Origin: Rhizobiales bacterium PAR1
GTDB taxonomy: Bacteria; Pseudomonadota; Alphaproteobacteria; Rhizobiales; Beijerinckiaceae
NCBI GenBank assembly: GCA_002256205.1
Contig: NKIW01000003.1
Span: 248,001 to 312,000 of the forward strand
Direction: 5' to 3'
Length of the DNA stretch: 64,000 nucleotides
Part shown: positions 17,837 through 26,767 of the stretch, piece after piece
Layout of the letters: every line of letters starts with the position of its first letter
Position numbering within the stretch: the stretch's first letter is position 1
Notes under the pieces: generated by a model
Database searches by the model: none
What the model saw: the letters and a program-made list of their open reading frames with translations, nothing else
What the model was told of the DNA's origin: nothing
Translations under genes and position numbers: made by a program

Positions 17837-18685
17837 TCAGGCGTGCCAAGCCGTAAACAGCTGCTTCTGCTCGCCAAGGCCGTCAATCCCGAGGCGGACG
17901 ATGTCGCCCGGCTTGAGATACATCGGCGGCTTCATGCCCATGCCGACGCCCGGCGGCGTGCCGGTGGTGATGACATCGCCAGGCTCCAGCATCATGAACT
18001 TCGAGATGTAGGAGACAACGAAGGCCGCTCCGAAAATCATCGTGGCGGTCGAGCCGTTCTGGACGCGCTTGCCGTTTACTTCGAGCCACATGCCGAGCTT
18101 CTGGACATCGGCGATCTCATCCGGCGTCACCAGCCACGGGCCGAGCGGGCCGAAGGTCGGGCAACCCTTACCCTTCATCCACTGGCCGGTGCCTTCGGTC
18201 TGATACGCGCGCTCCGAAACGTCATTGCAGACGCAGAAGCCGGCGATGACGCTCATTGCGTCCTTTTCCTCGACATAGGAGCAGCGCTCGCCAATGACGA
18301 TGGCCAACTCGACTTCCCAGTCGGTTTTGAGCGACCCCTTGGGGATCATCACGTCGTCGTTCGGGCCGACGATGCAGGAAGGCGCCTTGTTGAACAGGAT
18401 CGGCTCGACCGGGATCGCCGCGCCGGTCTCGGCCGCGTGATCCGCGTAGTTGAGGCCAACGGCGATGAAGTTGCCGACCTTGCTGACACAAGGACCGATA
18501 CGCGGACGACCGCGCACCAGCGGAAGCTTCTCGGGCTTGATCTTCGCAAGCTTGGCCAGCGATTTCTTCGACAGTGCCGCACCGGCAATATCGGGGATAT
18601 GCTCCGAAAGATCACGGATCTTGCCCTGGGCGTCGATCAAACCGGGCCTTTCCTTGCCTGCATGCCCGAACCGTACCAGTTTCAT
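17837..18685 (-). CDS. fumarylacetoacetate hydrolase family protein
   Basis: A 282-residue FAH-superfamily enzyme, probably a metal-dependent hydrolase, decarboxylase or isomerase of 2-oxo acid breakdown. The core has VGLNYADHAAETG (about 75-88), PILFNKAPSCIVGPND, DWEVELAIVIGERCSYV with the metal-binding Glu residues, and GDVITTGTPPGVGMG with the closing loop. An N-terminal domain of about 70 residues precedes it, as in the 2-hydroxyhepta-diene-dioate isomerase-like group. Exact substrate unclear. It stands alone in its direction. Confidence 0.88.
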   Translation of the reverse strand: MKLVRFGHAGKERPGLIDAQGKIRDLSEHIPDIAGAALSKKSLAKLAKIKPEKLPLVRGRPRIGPCVSKVGNFIAVGLNYADHAAETGAAIPVEPILFNKAPSCIVGPNDDVMIPKGSLKTDWEVELAIVIGERCSYVEEKDAMSVIAGFCVCNDVSERAYQTEGTGQWMKGKGCPTFGPLGPWLVTPDEIADVQKLGMWLEVNGKRVQNGSTATMIFGAAFVVSYISKFMMLEPGDVITTGTPPGVGMGMKPPMYLKPGDIVRLGIDGLGEQKQLFTAWHA

Positions 18686-19127
18686 GGTGTATCCCCGCCG
18701 TTTATTGTCATGATTGAATTAGCCCAATGTCTATAGAACGCCGTTAAACCGATCCTGGCAAGGTGGTCAACGGCCAGGTGTGAGGTTGAGACGCCCAAAG
18801 CGCCATGCGTCCTGTGGTTTGGGAGCAACACCTTTAACAAAATCTAAAGAGTGGGAGTATTTTGCACCATGCAAAGCCATGCCTGAACCCTGCAAAAACA
18901 CGCGATAAAGTTCACCCATAAACCAAGTTTCGCCGGGTGGCAGAAGATCGCCAGGCATTTTGACCGGCAATTTGCCGCATTTGACCGCACTTCGCCTATG
19001 CTCTGCTCAAAGGGCCGCGTCAAAAGTGCAGTTGCGTGGCGGAATTGTGTCTGCAAGATGAAGGCAGCGGGATTAACGGCACGTGAATCGATCAACCAGT
19101 GCCGGGTAAACAAACAGGGGTGCTTTT
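18686..19127 (+). other. 442-bp intergenic region, divergent promoters
   Basis: No gene is called here. The region is less GC-rich than its neighbours and separates the FAH-family gene from the fadL-type gene. A minus-strand opening (18767-18970) has an in-frame ATG but no ribosome site, signal or recognised family. Start sites for both flanking genes are expected here; no clear box pair was found. Confidence 0.4.
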
Positions 19128-20426
19128 ATGAAGGCTGTTCTTCGCAACGTGCTGGTGGCGACCACATCCATGATCGCGGTTGGCGGCATGGTGTCGGGCG
19201 CTCAGGCTGGTGGCTTTATCAACTCGTCGCAAAGCACGGTCTTAAACGGCATGGCCTATGCTGGCGCGGCGGCTGGTGGTTCGTCCTCTGCCGCCACGAT
19301 GTTCTACAACCCCGCGACGATGACCAGCTTTACCGGTCTGGTGATCGATTCGAATTACACTTTCGGTCTTCCGTCATCGAAGGCGACAGGTGCCTTCAGT
19401 GGCGCTCTTTCGGCCGGCCTCAACGCCGCGCTGCCCGGCGCCGCGAAGTATGACAAGGATTACTTCGTGCCGGCGACGTATATCGTCTACCAGATCAGCG
19501 ATAAGCTGTGGGGCGGTATTTCGATCAATTCGACCTACGGAAACCAAACCAAGGCCGATACGCTCTGGCGCGGCAGCCTCGCGGCAGCCTCGACCAAACT
19601 GCGTGTGATTACGGCTACTCCGTCGATCGCCTACAAGATCAACGAGCAATGGTCTATTGGCGCTGGTCTCCAGATTCAATATGCGTCCGCCCGCCAGATG
19701 GTCGCGTTCCCGTTTGCGCCGCTTCCCGTACCCGGCGCTGGTATCGAGAAGGCCGACGGCTGGGCTGTTGGCTTTACGCTGGGTGCTACCTATGTGCCGG
19801 TGCAAGGCACGCAGATCGGCTTGGGCATCCGCTCCCTCACCGAACAGAATGTTGAGGGGACAACGCGGTATGGCGGCGTTCAGAACGCCAGTTCTAAGGG
19901 TACGCTGAACCTCCCGAACCGCGTTAACCTATCGTTGCGCCAGACGATCAATCCGCAATTGGATGTTCTCGCCTCGGTTGAGTGGCAGAACTGGAGCCGC
20001 ATCGGGCACGCAAAGCTGAACAACCCAGCCAATGCAGCGTTGGCTGTTCTGCCGTTTGGCTATGACGATGGCTGGTTCTTCTCGCTGGGCGCTGAATACA
20101 AGGCTACTGATAAGCTCAAGCTGCGCGCTGGTGTTGGATACGAGATTTCGCCGGTAAACAGTCAGGTTCGTCGCCTTTCGCTGCCCGATAGCGATCGCAT
20201 CTGGGCATCGATTGGTGGTAGCTATCAGGTAACGGAGCGCATGACACTGAACGCTTCTTATTCGTACCTCCATTTCCAGAAGGCGAATATCACGCAAGTG
20301 ATTGTGCCCGGAGCGCTCACCTTCAATGGTGTCTCCAAGCAAAATGCGCATCTTCTTTCGGTGGGCCTGACCTCGAAGTGGGGTGACGCGCCGAAGAAGG
20401 AAGAACCGCTGGTCAAGAAGTTCTGA
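19128..20426 (+). CDS. OmpP1/FadL-family outer membrane transporter
   Basis: A 432-residue beta-barrel protein for uptake of long-chain fatty acids or other hydrophobic compounds. Residues 1-27 are a signal peptide ending at AQAGGF. The mature N-terminus has the FadL hatch motif pattern SSAATMFYNPATMT (about 50-63). Repeated alternating strands follow (for example WGGISINSTYG and WSIGAGLQIQY), and the last strand ends in KKF, giving the C-terminal Phe used for outer membrane assembly. A terminator follows at 20459. Adjacent PHA synthase suggests a link to carbon storage from fatty acids (inference). Confidence 0.88.
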   Translation: MKAVLRNVLVATTSMIAVGGMVSGAQAGGFINSSQSTVLNGMAYAGAAAGGSSSAATMFYNPATMTSFTGLVIDSNYTFGLPSSKATGAFSGALSAGLNAALPGAAKYDKDYFVPATYIVYQISDKLWGGISINSTYGNQTKADTLWRGSLAAASTKLRVITATPSIAYKINEQWSIGAGLQIQYASARQMVAFPFAPLPVPGAGIEKADGWAVGFTLGATYVPVQGTQIGLGIRSLTEQNVEGTTRYGGVQNASSKGTLNLPNRVNLSLRQTINPQLDVLASVEWQNWSRIGHAKLNNPANAALAVLPFGYDDGWFFSLGAEYKATDKLKLRAGVGYEISPVNSQVRRLSLPDSDRIWASIGGSYQVTERMTLNASYSYLHFQKANITQVIVPGALTFNGVSKQNAHLLSVGLTSKWGDAPKKEEPLVKKF

Positions 20427-20458
20427 TCGGCGCGTCGCACATCACGATCCTGCTTCAG

Positions 20459-20481
20459 GGGCCGGGAAACCGGCCCTTTTT
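20459..20481 (+). terminator. rho-independent terminator after the fadL-type gene
   Basis: GGGCCGG (20459-20465), loop GAAA, CCGGCCC (20470-20476) and five T. Confidence 0.88.
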
Positions 20482-20583
20482 GCTGTCCGGAGCACAGTCC
20501 TTCCCACCGCTTGGTCTCGCGCGTCGGTGCGAAAGGTGCCCGGCTGAGGAAGGGGATCGGCACACTCAAAAAGGAGGGCACCC

Positions 20584-20612
20584 AAAAAAACGGCCTCCGG
20601 GAGGAGGCCGTT
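20584..20612 (-). terminator. rho-independent terminator after phaC
   Basis: AACGGCCTCC (20589-20598) pairs with GGAGGCCGTT (20603-20612); the A-run at 20584-20590 becomes a T-run on the minus strand. It lies 30 bp past the phaC stop. Confidence 0.9.
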
Positions 20613-20642
20613 ATCTGTTGCGTGGCAGAGCGGTGCCGAAAC

Positions 20643-22688
20643 TCAGGATTTGATCTTCACATAGGTGCCGGGCGCATCGCACAGCGGCTTGAGCTTTCCG
20701 CCGCCAGGCTCGCGGGCGGGAACGAGCTTGTCGCCCTTGGTCAGCCATTCCATCCAGTGCGGCCACCAGGTGCCGGGATGTTCGGTCGTGGACTTCACCC
20801 AGTCCTCGAATTCGCCCGCAACCGGCCCGCCGGTCCAGAACTGGTATTTCGGCTTGGCCACAGGATTGACCACACCCGCGATATGCCCGCTACCGGCCAT
20901 GACATAGGTCACCGGCCCGCCGAAGAACTTGGAGCCGACGAACACCGATTTCGCCGGTGCAATGTGATCTTCCTTTGCAGCAAGATTATAGACCGGAATC
21001 TTGACCTTCGAGAGGTCGAGCGTGCGGTCGCCGACCACCATCCTGCCTTGGGAGAGCGTGTTGTTGAGGTAGCAGTTGCGCAGGTAGAAGCTGTGGTTCG
21101 CCTCCGCCATGCGAGTGGAATCCGAATTCCAGAACAGAAGGTCGAACGGCGCCGGCTTCTTGCCCTTGAGGTAGTTGTTGACCATGTACGACCAGATCAG
21201 ATCGTTCGGCCTGAGCATATTGAAGGCTCCGGCCATTTTCTCGCCCGGCAGATAGCCGAACTTGGCCATAAGCTCCTCGACGCCCTTGATCTGGTTTTCG
21301 TCCACGAAGGTGAGGAGATCGCCCGCATAGGTGAAATCCACCTGCGTGGTGAAGAAGGTGGCGGATTTGATCCGCTCCGGGCGCTTGCCTTGTGCGATAT
21401 AGGCGAGCGTGACCGCCAGCAGCGTGCCGCCGACGCAATAGCCGATCGTGTTGACCGACTTTTCACCCGTCGCCACTTCGATCTGCTCGATGGCGGTGAG
21501 GATGCCCTTCTTCATGTAGGCTTCGAAGTCATAAGTCCGATGCCGTGAGTCCGGGTTGATCCAGGCGATGACGAACACCGTCTGCCCCTGGCTCACAGCC
21601 CAGCGGATGAAGGATTTTTCCGGGTTAAGATCAAGAATATAGAACTTGTTGATCCAGGGCGGCACGATCAGCAGCGGGGTTTTGTACACCTCCGGTGTCG
21701 ACGGCGTATACTGGATCAGCTCGAACAGCTCATTGCGGAACACCACCTTGCCGGGGGTAATCGCAAGATTGACGCCGACCTCGAACTTGGTGTTGTCGGT
21801 CTGGCGGATCTTGAGCTCGCCCTTGCCGGCCTCAACATCCTCCGCCAGCATCTTCATGCCGCGTGCGATATTTTCGCCCTGCTCCTCGACGGTGGCGCGC
21901 AGGAGCTCCGGATTGGTCATGACGAAATTCGATGGTGAAAGTGCACCAGCCAACTGGCGGACATAGAAAGACGCCTTGCGCTTGGTGTGCTCGTCCAGCC
22001 CTTCTGCGCGATCCACAAGATCCTGCGCCCAGTGCTGGCCAATGAAATACGCCTGCTTGAGGAAGTTGAAGTAGGGGTTGTCGTTCCACTCGGCATCGGC
22101 AAAGCGCGGATCGCGTGCCGGCATCGGCGCGACGGGCTCGGGCTTCTCGCCGCCCACCTGCTTGATCGCGGAACTCCACAGGTTGATCAGATCGAGCGAA
22201 ATATCCTTCTGCGCCGAAACGAAGCGGGCCGGGTCTTTCACCCAGTATTCCGCCACCGCGCCGAAAGTCTTCGCCATATCGGCGCTTTCATCCTGAACGA
22301 GCGACGCCTTCTCACCGGTTTCCATCGCCTTGAGCATGGCCGCGCCGGCCTTGCCGGATTCGGTGAGGATTTCGGTGGAAACGGCGGTCAGCTTCTCGAC
22401 ATCGGGCATGGGGATGGCGGCCAGCCCTTCTGCGTGCGGGGCGGGCTCGGGCTTTCTGGCCTCGGCAGCAGGAGCCGCAGGCTTGGGAGCAGCCTTCGGC
22501 ACCTCCGAAGTAACCGGGGCGGGTTTGACCGGTGCCGGGGCAGGGGCAACCGGCGACTTTGCCGCCTTGTCGAGCGTCTTCACGGCTTTTTTGCCCGGCT
22601 CGCTTTTCTTGACCAGATCCTTGTTCTTGGTCAGATCTTTGCCCTTGGTTGCGCCGGTTGCCGACGCCTTGTCCTTGCGCTTGCTCAT
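20643..22688 (-). CDS. phaC: class I poly(3-hydroxyalkanoate) synthase with long basic N-terminal tail
   Basis: This enzyme polymerises hydroxyacyl-CoA into storage polyester at the granule surface. The 681-residue product has the PhaC lipase-box variant GYCVGG with catalytic Cys418, Asp in AAKEDHIAP (about 575) and His in GSGHIAG (about 602). The N-terminal PhaC domain spans about 145-320. About 90 residues precede the usual start region: a Lys-rich stretch (1-45) then Ala/Pro-rich repeats (46-85). This makes the protein longer than the usual ~600 residues and could be a DNA- or granule-contacting tail (inference). ATG 22688 is the natural first start. Confidence 0.94.
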   Translation of the reverse strand: MSKRKDKASATGATKGKDLTKNKDLVKKSEPGKKAVKTLDKAAKSPVAPAPAPVKPAPVTSEVPKAAPKPAAPAAEARKPEPAPHAEGLAAIPMPDVEKLTAVSTEILTESGKAGAAMLKAMETGEKASLVQDESADMAKTFGAVAEYWVKDPARFVSAQKDISLDLINLWSSAIKQVGGEKPEPVAPMPARDPRFADAEWNDNPYFNFLKQAYFIGQHWAQDLVDRAEGLDEHTKRKASFYVRQLAGALSPSNFVMTNPELLRATVEEQGENIARGMKMLAEDVEAGKGELKIRQTDNTKFEVGVNLAITPGKVVFRNELFELIQYTPSTPEVYKTPLLIVPPWINKFYILDLNPEKSFIRWAVSQGQTVFVIAWINPDSRHRTYDFEAYMKKGILTAIEQIEVATGEKSVNTIGYCVGGTLLAVTLAYIAQGKRPERIKSATFFTTQVDFTYAGDLLTFVDENQIKGVEELMAKFGYLPGEKMAGAFNMLRPNDLIWSYMVNNYLKGKKPAPFDLLFWNSDSTRMAEANHSFYLRNCYLNNTLSQGRMVVGDRTLDLSKVKIPVYNLAAKEDHIAPAKSVFVGSKFFGGPVTYVMAGSGHIAGVVNPVAKPKYQFWTGGPVAGEFEDWVKSTTEHPGTWWPHWMEWLTKGDKLVPAREPGGGKLKPLCDAPGTYVKIKS

Positions 22689-22923
22689 GCTGCCCTCGCG
22701 TTGCCGCGTCTCCCCGATCGTGCGCCACTGTTAGGACCGCGACGCTTCCGAGTTCTGTCATAGCGTTCTGAGCGGCGACGACTAGCGCGACTTTGGAAGA
22801 CCACGCAGCACCTTCGCGCAGAGCTGATGACGAACTCTTTTGACGACTGTGCCTTTTTCCGCCCCATTAGCAAAGGATAAAGGTGCCTTCGGTGATTCTC
22901 GACGGCAGCATCAGAGGTTTGAA

Positions 22924-23331
22924 ATGCAACGTTTTCATGTCCCCGCGCGCGGTTCCGGGATGCTTTTCGCCGTCATTGTCGCGGCCTTCGCAGCCGGCTG
23001 CGCCACAGACGGTGAAGGCACGGCAGGCTCCGCGCCGCTCACGGTCGCGGGAGCGCGTCTTCCGGGGGTGACGACGACGGCGCAGGAGCCCGCTGAATTT
23101 GTGCGCTCCAGCCGGACCGCAGCGCCGACGACATTCATCCCCGTCGGGGTGACGCCGCCGCCGCGCGCGGAACCCAAGCGCAATGCTGATGCCGTCAAGA
23201 AGCTGGAGGAGCAGCTTGATGCGCAGCGCAACCGCAGTCGCGCCTATGCCGCCCGCCCGAAGCCCAAGTCGCAATACGACGGCAAGATCCCGCCAAGGCC
23301 GGCACCCGCTCCGGCACCGGCGGCGGAATAG
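22924..23331 (+). CDS. small lipoprotein, unknown function
   Basis: No family recognised. The 135-residue product starts at ATG 22924 (AGAGG upstream), with a lipoprotein signal ending in FAAGC, so Cys28 would be acylated and the protein anchored in the envelope. The mature part is of low complexity: a Thr/Pro-rich segment, a short charged helix (NADAVKKLEEQLDAQRNR, about 87-104) and a Pro/Ala tail. It is followed after 9 bp by another exported protein gene, so the two likely form an operon. Confidence 0.65.
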   Translation: MQRFHVPARGSGMLFAVIVAAFAAGCATDGEGTAGSAPLTVAGARLPGVTTTAQEPAEFVRSSRTAAPTTFIPVGVTPPPRAEPKRNADAVKKLEEQLDAQRNRSRAYAARPKPKSQYDGKIPPRPAPAPAPAAE

Positions 23332-23340
23332 GGCTGCCCC

Positions 23341-23766
23341 ATGCAGCGGACCACGCGCATCCTGCCGATTGCGGTTATGCTCTTGATGCCTGCGCTGGCC
23401 GCGGCGCAGGAGACCTTCAAGCTCGACCCGCAAAGCGATTATCGCCACCGGGGAGAAGACTGGCCGACCGTGAAATGCACGCGCTACCGGCAGGCGTGGC
23501 AAGAGGCCACGACACGGCAGGGGATGAGGGGGCTCGGCGCGGAATTTCTTGAAAATCACCGGCTGTTTCTCGAGTCGAACTGCCTTGAGAACCGCCGCGT
23601 CTGCCCGGTTTCGCCCGAGGAATTCAATCTCGCGAATACACTCATCCTTCTCGGGATGAACCGGGGCATGTCGGGCACCTTCTTCCCGTTTTCCTGCAAG
23701 AAGGACGGCGAAGGCGGCAAGATGATCGCTCCGCAAGGCAGCGCAACGCCCGGAACGACCAATTAA
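23341..23766 (+). CDS. secreted protein of unknown function
   Basis: No family recognised. The 141-residue product has a clear signal peptide (residues 1-22, MQRTTRILPIAVMLLMPALA then AAQ). The mature part has four cysteines (VKCTRY, SNCLEN, RVCPVS, FSCKK), consistent with two disulfides in the periplasm, and a conserved-looking LNLANTLILLGMNRG-type helix. It probably shares a transcript with the lipoprotein gene just upstream. Confidence 0.65.
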   Translation: MQRTTRILPIAVMLLMPALAAAQETFKLDPQSDYRHRGEDWPTVKCTRYRQAWQEATTRQGMRGLGAEFLENHRLFLESNCLENRRVCPVSPEEFNLANTLILLGMNRGMSGTFFPFSCKKDGEGGKMIAPQGSATPGTTN

Positions 23767-23948
23767 CGAGCCGGGCGTAAACTCGAATCGCGTTTTTGTG
23801 CTAGACTTGTTTTACACCCTGCGTCATGCGCAGAGGCGCCGGTTCCCCAACCGGTATTTCACCGGCTCGCAGGATGGTCCAGGAAAATACGGACCAGGAG
23901 ATTCCTGAGAGCCAACACCAACCTCTGGAAGAGATGAAAGCCAGAACG

Positions 23949-25169
23949 ATGAACGAGTTCCACCGCATCCGCCGATTGCCGCCCTATGTTTTCGAACAGG
24001 TCAACAAGATCAAGGCGCAGGCGCGAGCTAACGGGGCAGATATCATCGATCTGGGGATGGGGAACCCGGATCTGCCGGCACCCAAGCACGTCATCGAGAA
24101 GCTGGTTGAAACGGCTGGCAAGCCGCGCACCGACCGCTATTCCGCCTCGAAGGGCATCGGCGGACTTCGCCGCGCGCAGGCGAATTATTACGAACGTCGC
24201 TTCGGCGTGAAGCTCAACCCGGATACGCAGGTTGTCGCCACTCTCGGCTCGAAGGAAGGCTTCGCCAATATGGCGCAGGCGATCTGCGGTCCCGGCGATG
24301 TCGTGATCGTGCCGAACCCGAGCTACCCGATCCACGCCTTCGGTTTCCTGATGGCCGGCGGCGTGATCCGCTCCGTTCCGGCTGAGCCGACCCCGGCGAT
24401 GTTCCCGGCGCTTGAGCGTGCGGTGGCGCATTCGGTCCCCAAGCCGATCGCGCTGGTGGTCTGCTACCCGTCGAACCCGACGGCCTATACGGCAGACCTC
24501 GACTTCTACAAGGACCTCGTCGCCTTCGCGAAGAAGCATGATCTGATCCTGCTCTCGGACCTTGCTTACGCCGAGGTCTATTTCGACGAGACCAAGCCGC
24601 CGCCCTCCGTGCTTCAGGTGCCGGGCGCGATGGATGTCACGGTCGAGTTCACCTCGATGTCGAAGACCTTCTCGATGGCTGGCTGGCGCATGGGGTTTGC
24701 TGTCGGCAATGAGCGTCTCATCGGCGCGCTGGCACGGGTGAAGTCCTACCTCGACTACGGCGCCTATACGCCGATTCAGGTTGCAGCGACCGCCGCGCTC
24801 AACGGCCCGGATGACTGCATCCGCGAGATGCGCGCGACCTACAAGGGCCGCCGCGACGCGCTTGTCGAGAGCTTCGGCAAGGCAGGCTGGGAGATTCCGG
24901 TGCCGGAGGCGACGATGTTCGCCTGGGTGCAGATCCCGGAAAAATTCAAGGCGATGGGCTCGGTCGAGTTCGCGAAATTGCTCGTTGAGAAGGCCGATGT
25001 CGCGGTCGCGCCGGGCCTTGGTTTCGGCGAATATGGTGACGATTACGTCCGTCTCGCGGTGGTCGAAAACGAGCAGCGCATCCGCCAAGCTGCCCGCAAT
25101 ATCAAGAAGTTCTTCGATACGGCGGATTCAACGCTTCATAACGTGATCCCTATGCCGAAGGCGGGGTAA
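23949..25169 (+). CDS. AlaC-type class I aminotransferase
   Basis: A 406-residue PLP aminotransferase of the AlaC/LL-diaminopimelate aminotransferase-like group, which most often makes alanine from pyruvate or serves in branched amino acid metabolism. Markers are FHRIRRLPPYVFEQVN at the start, DLGMGNPD, NPSYPIHAFG, YPSNPTA, and the PLP-lysine motif SMSKTFSMAGWRMGF (about 235-250). ATG 23949 matches the family start; ATG 23934 is the alternative. The 180-base leader contains a CCGGTT/AACCGG hairpin at 23839-23854. The 3' side carries repeat element C and a terminator. Confidence 0.9.
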   Translation: MNEFHRIRRLPPYVFEQVNKIKAQARANGADIIDLGMGNPDLPAPKHVIEKLVETAGKPRTDRYSASKGIGGLRRAQANYYERRFGVKLNPDTQVVATLGSKEGFANMAQAICGPGDVVIVPNPSYPIHAFGFLMAGGVIRSVPAEPTPAMFPALERAVAHSVPKPIALVVCYPSNPTAYTADLDFYKDLVAFAKKHDLILLSDLAYAEVYFDETKPPPSVLQVPGAMDVTVEFTSMSKTFSMAGWRMGFAVGNERLIGALARVKSYLDYGAYTPIQVAATAALNGPDDCIREMRATYKGRRDALVESFGKAGWEIPVPEATMFAWVQIPEKFKAMGSVEFAKLLVEKADVAVAPGLGFGEYGDDYVRLAVVENEQRIRQAARNIKKFFDTADSTLHNVIPMPKAG

Positions 25170-25170
25170 T

Positions 25171-25222
25171 CCAAAGGCCTCCGGCCTTTGGCAAGCGCGA
25201 CTGCGCGCCCGAGCTTATGCGA
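25171..25222 (+). repeat. 8-bp hairpin and dispersed CCGAGCTTATGCGA element, copy C
   Basis: CCAAAGGC/GCCTTTGG (25171-25191, loop CTCCG) directly follows the aminotransferase stop. After it come GCGC (25195-25198), loop GACT, GCGC (25203-25206), spacer GC and CCGAGCTTATGCGA (25209-25222), the third copy of the dispersed element. Confidence 0.72.
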
Positions 25223-25299
25223 GGAACTCCCTGAATTTGCTCGCGCAAATGAAGGGAAAGAAGGAAACCCTATCCTTAAACCTGAATCAGAACATGAAG

Positions 25300-25324
25300 A
25301 GGCGGGGGCAACCCCGCCTTTTTT
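25300..25324 (+). terminator. rho-independent terminator
   Basis: GGCGGGG (25301-25307), loop GCAA, CCCCGCC (25312-25318) and six T. It ends the aminotransferase transcript and abuts the stop of the convergent small gene. Confidence 0.88.
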
Positions 25325-25325
25325 G

Positions 25326-25481
25326 TTAAAGCGCTGCCTTCACCACAGCCGAGCAATGCGTCTGCTGGAGGCTGGCGGAGAAGCCCTTGCACGGCACCGG
25401 CGCGGCTTGAACCGGCATCGCAGCGCGGACGAGAAGGAAGAGGCCGGCGAGGGCGGAGAGGAAGGGGATGAACTTCTTCAT
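25326..25481 (-). CDS. 51-residue secreted protein, unknown function
   Basis: A short gene with good translation signals: ATG 25481 is preceded by AGGAG. The product starts MKKFIPFLSALAGLFLLVRA, a textbook signal peptide, with a likely cut after QAA near residue 26. The mature part is only about 25 residues and has two cysteines (PCKG and HCSA), which may form one disulfide. No family recognised. It is convergent with the aminotransferase gene and shares its terminator region. Confidence 0.55.
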   Translation of the reverse strand: MKKFIPFLSALAGLFLLVRAAMPVQAAPVPCKGFSASLQQTHCSAVVKAAL

Positions 25482-25672
25482 GTCGGGCTCCTGTGGTTCG
25501 GCGTTGTCCCGTTATCGCTATTTGCCCGCCCGCTGGCGGTGCGCTGGCGCACAGGGGGCGAAGTCCAGCGCGCGCGATATTTTTGTTCCCGACAGGTGAC
25601 ATTCATCCGCCCCGTGCATACCTCGATAGCGCCCGCGCGACGTTCCGCGCATTTCCTTCTCAAGGGTTCTCC

Positions 25673-26767
25673 ATGTCCGACGCTGCCAAGACCGATACCG
25701 ACCTCCTGCGCGCCCAAGCGCATCTGCCGTCGATCCAGTTCGACAAGGCCGCCGTGGATCGCGCCGCGAAGGAGCTGAACATTGAGGACCGTGGCGGCAT
25801 CGTCACCTATGGCGATCGCGCGCAGCGGCAGGTCTCGGATTTCGCGGATCGCATCCTCGCCGAGACGCGCAACAAGGAGATGGGTAAAACCGGCGAACTC
25901 CTCTCCGATATTCTCGCCAAGGCGAAGGGGCTCGACCCCGCGACAATCGGCAAGCTCAACTGGTTCCAGAAGCTGTTCTCCTCGGTCGAGGCGCGGGTGC
26001 GCCGTTTCAAGGAGCGCTTCGAGGATGTCGCGGGGCAGGTGGACCGCGTTACCATCGAACTCGACAAGCACAAGGAAGGGCTTCGTCGTGACATCGCGAT
26101 GCTCGATGAACTCCACGATCAGACCAAGGAGGCCATCGCCGAGCTCGACATCTACATCGAGGCGGGCAAGCAATATGGCGAAGAGTTCAAGAAGGGCCGG
26201 CTTGCCGAACTGAAAGCCGCTGCCGATGCGCAGGCAGGCACCTCCGAGGGCCTGATGAGCGCGCAGAGCTATCAGGATGCCCTTCAGGCGCTCGACCGGC
26301 TGGAAAAGCGCGTGATGTATCTGATGCAGGCGCGTCAGATCGGCATCCAGCAGCTGCCGCAGATCCGCATCGTACAGGCGGGCGACGAGACCCTGATCGA
26401 GAACCTTCAGGCGACGACGCAGCTCACGATTCCGGTCTGGAAGCAGAAGATGATCCTGCTCCTCGGCCTCAGCCGTCAGAATTCCGCGCTTGAGATGCAG
26501 AAGACCGTGACCGACGCCACCAACGAGATGCTCAAGCAGGCCTCGGAAATGATGAAAACGCAGGCGATCGAGATCGAGCGTCAGAGCCAGCGCGGCATCA
26601 TCGATATCGCGACGCTGGAGAAGACCAACCGCGATCTCATCGACACCATCTCCGGCGTGCTCAGGGTGCAGAACGAGGGCCGCGCCAAACGTGCCGAGAT
26701 CGAGCGCAAGCTCGGCGAGATGACCACGGAGCTGAAAAAGCAGCTCACGGCGCTGCCGGCGCCCTAA
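25673..26767 (+). CDS. TelA-family toxic anion resistance protein
   Basis: A 364-residue soluble, highly helical protein of the TelA/KlaA family, named from tellurite resistance but of uncertain mechanism. Family blocks are LNWFQKLFSSVEARVRRFKERF (near 100, amphipathic), DEGL-like coiled coil RRDIAMLDELHDQTKEAI, QLPQIRIVQAGDETLIENLQ (about 220) and WKQKMILLLGLSRQ (about 255). ATG 25673 is used because upstream in-frame sequence is not family-like. It shares a four-base 3' overlap with the convergent MarR gene. Confidence 0.88.
   Translation: MSDAAKTDTDLLRAQAHLPSIQFDKAAVDRAAKELNIEDRGGIVTYGDRAQRQVSDFADRILAETRNKEMGKTGELLSDILAKAKGLDPATIGKLNWFQKLFSSVEARVRRFKERFEDVAGQVDRVTIELDKHKEGLRRDIAMLDELHDQTKEAIAELDIYIEAGKQYGEEFKKGRLAELKAAADAQAGTSEGLMSAQSYQDALQALDRLEKRVMYLMQARQIGIQQLPQIRIVQAGDETLIENLQATTQLTIPVWKQKMILLLGLSRQNSALEMQKTVTDATNEMLKQASEMMKTQAIEIERQSQRGIIDIATLEKTNRDLIDTISGVLRVQNEGRAKRAEIERKLGEMTTELKKQLTALPAP

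Noticed and set aside
18767-18970. 67-residue minus-strand frame in the gap before the fadL-type gene
   Set aside because: It has an ATG but no ribosome site, no family and no signal; coding status cannot be supported.
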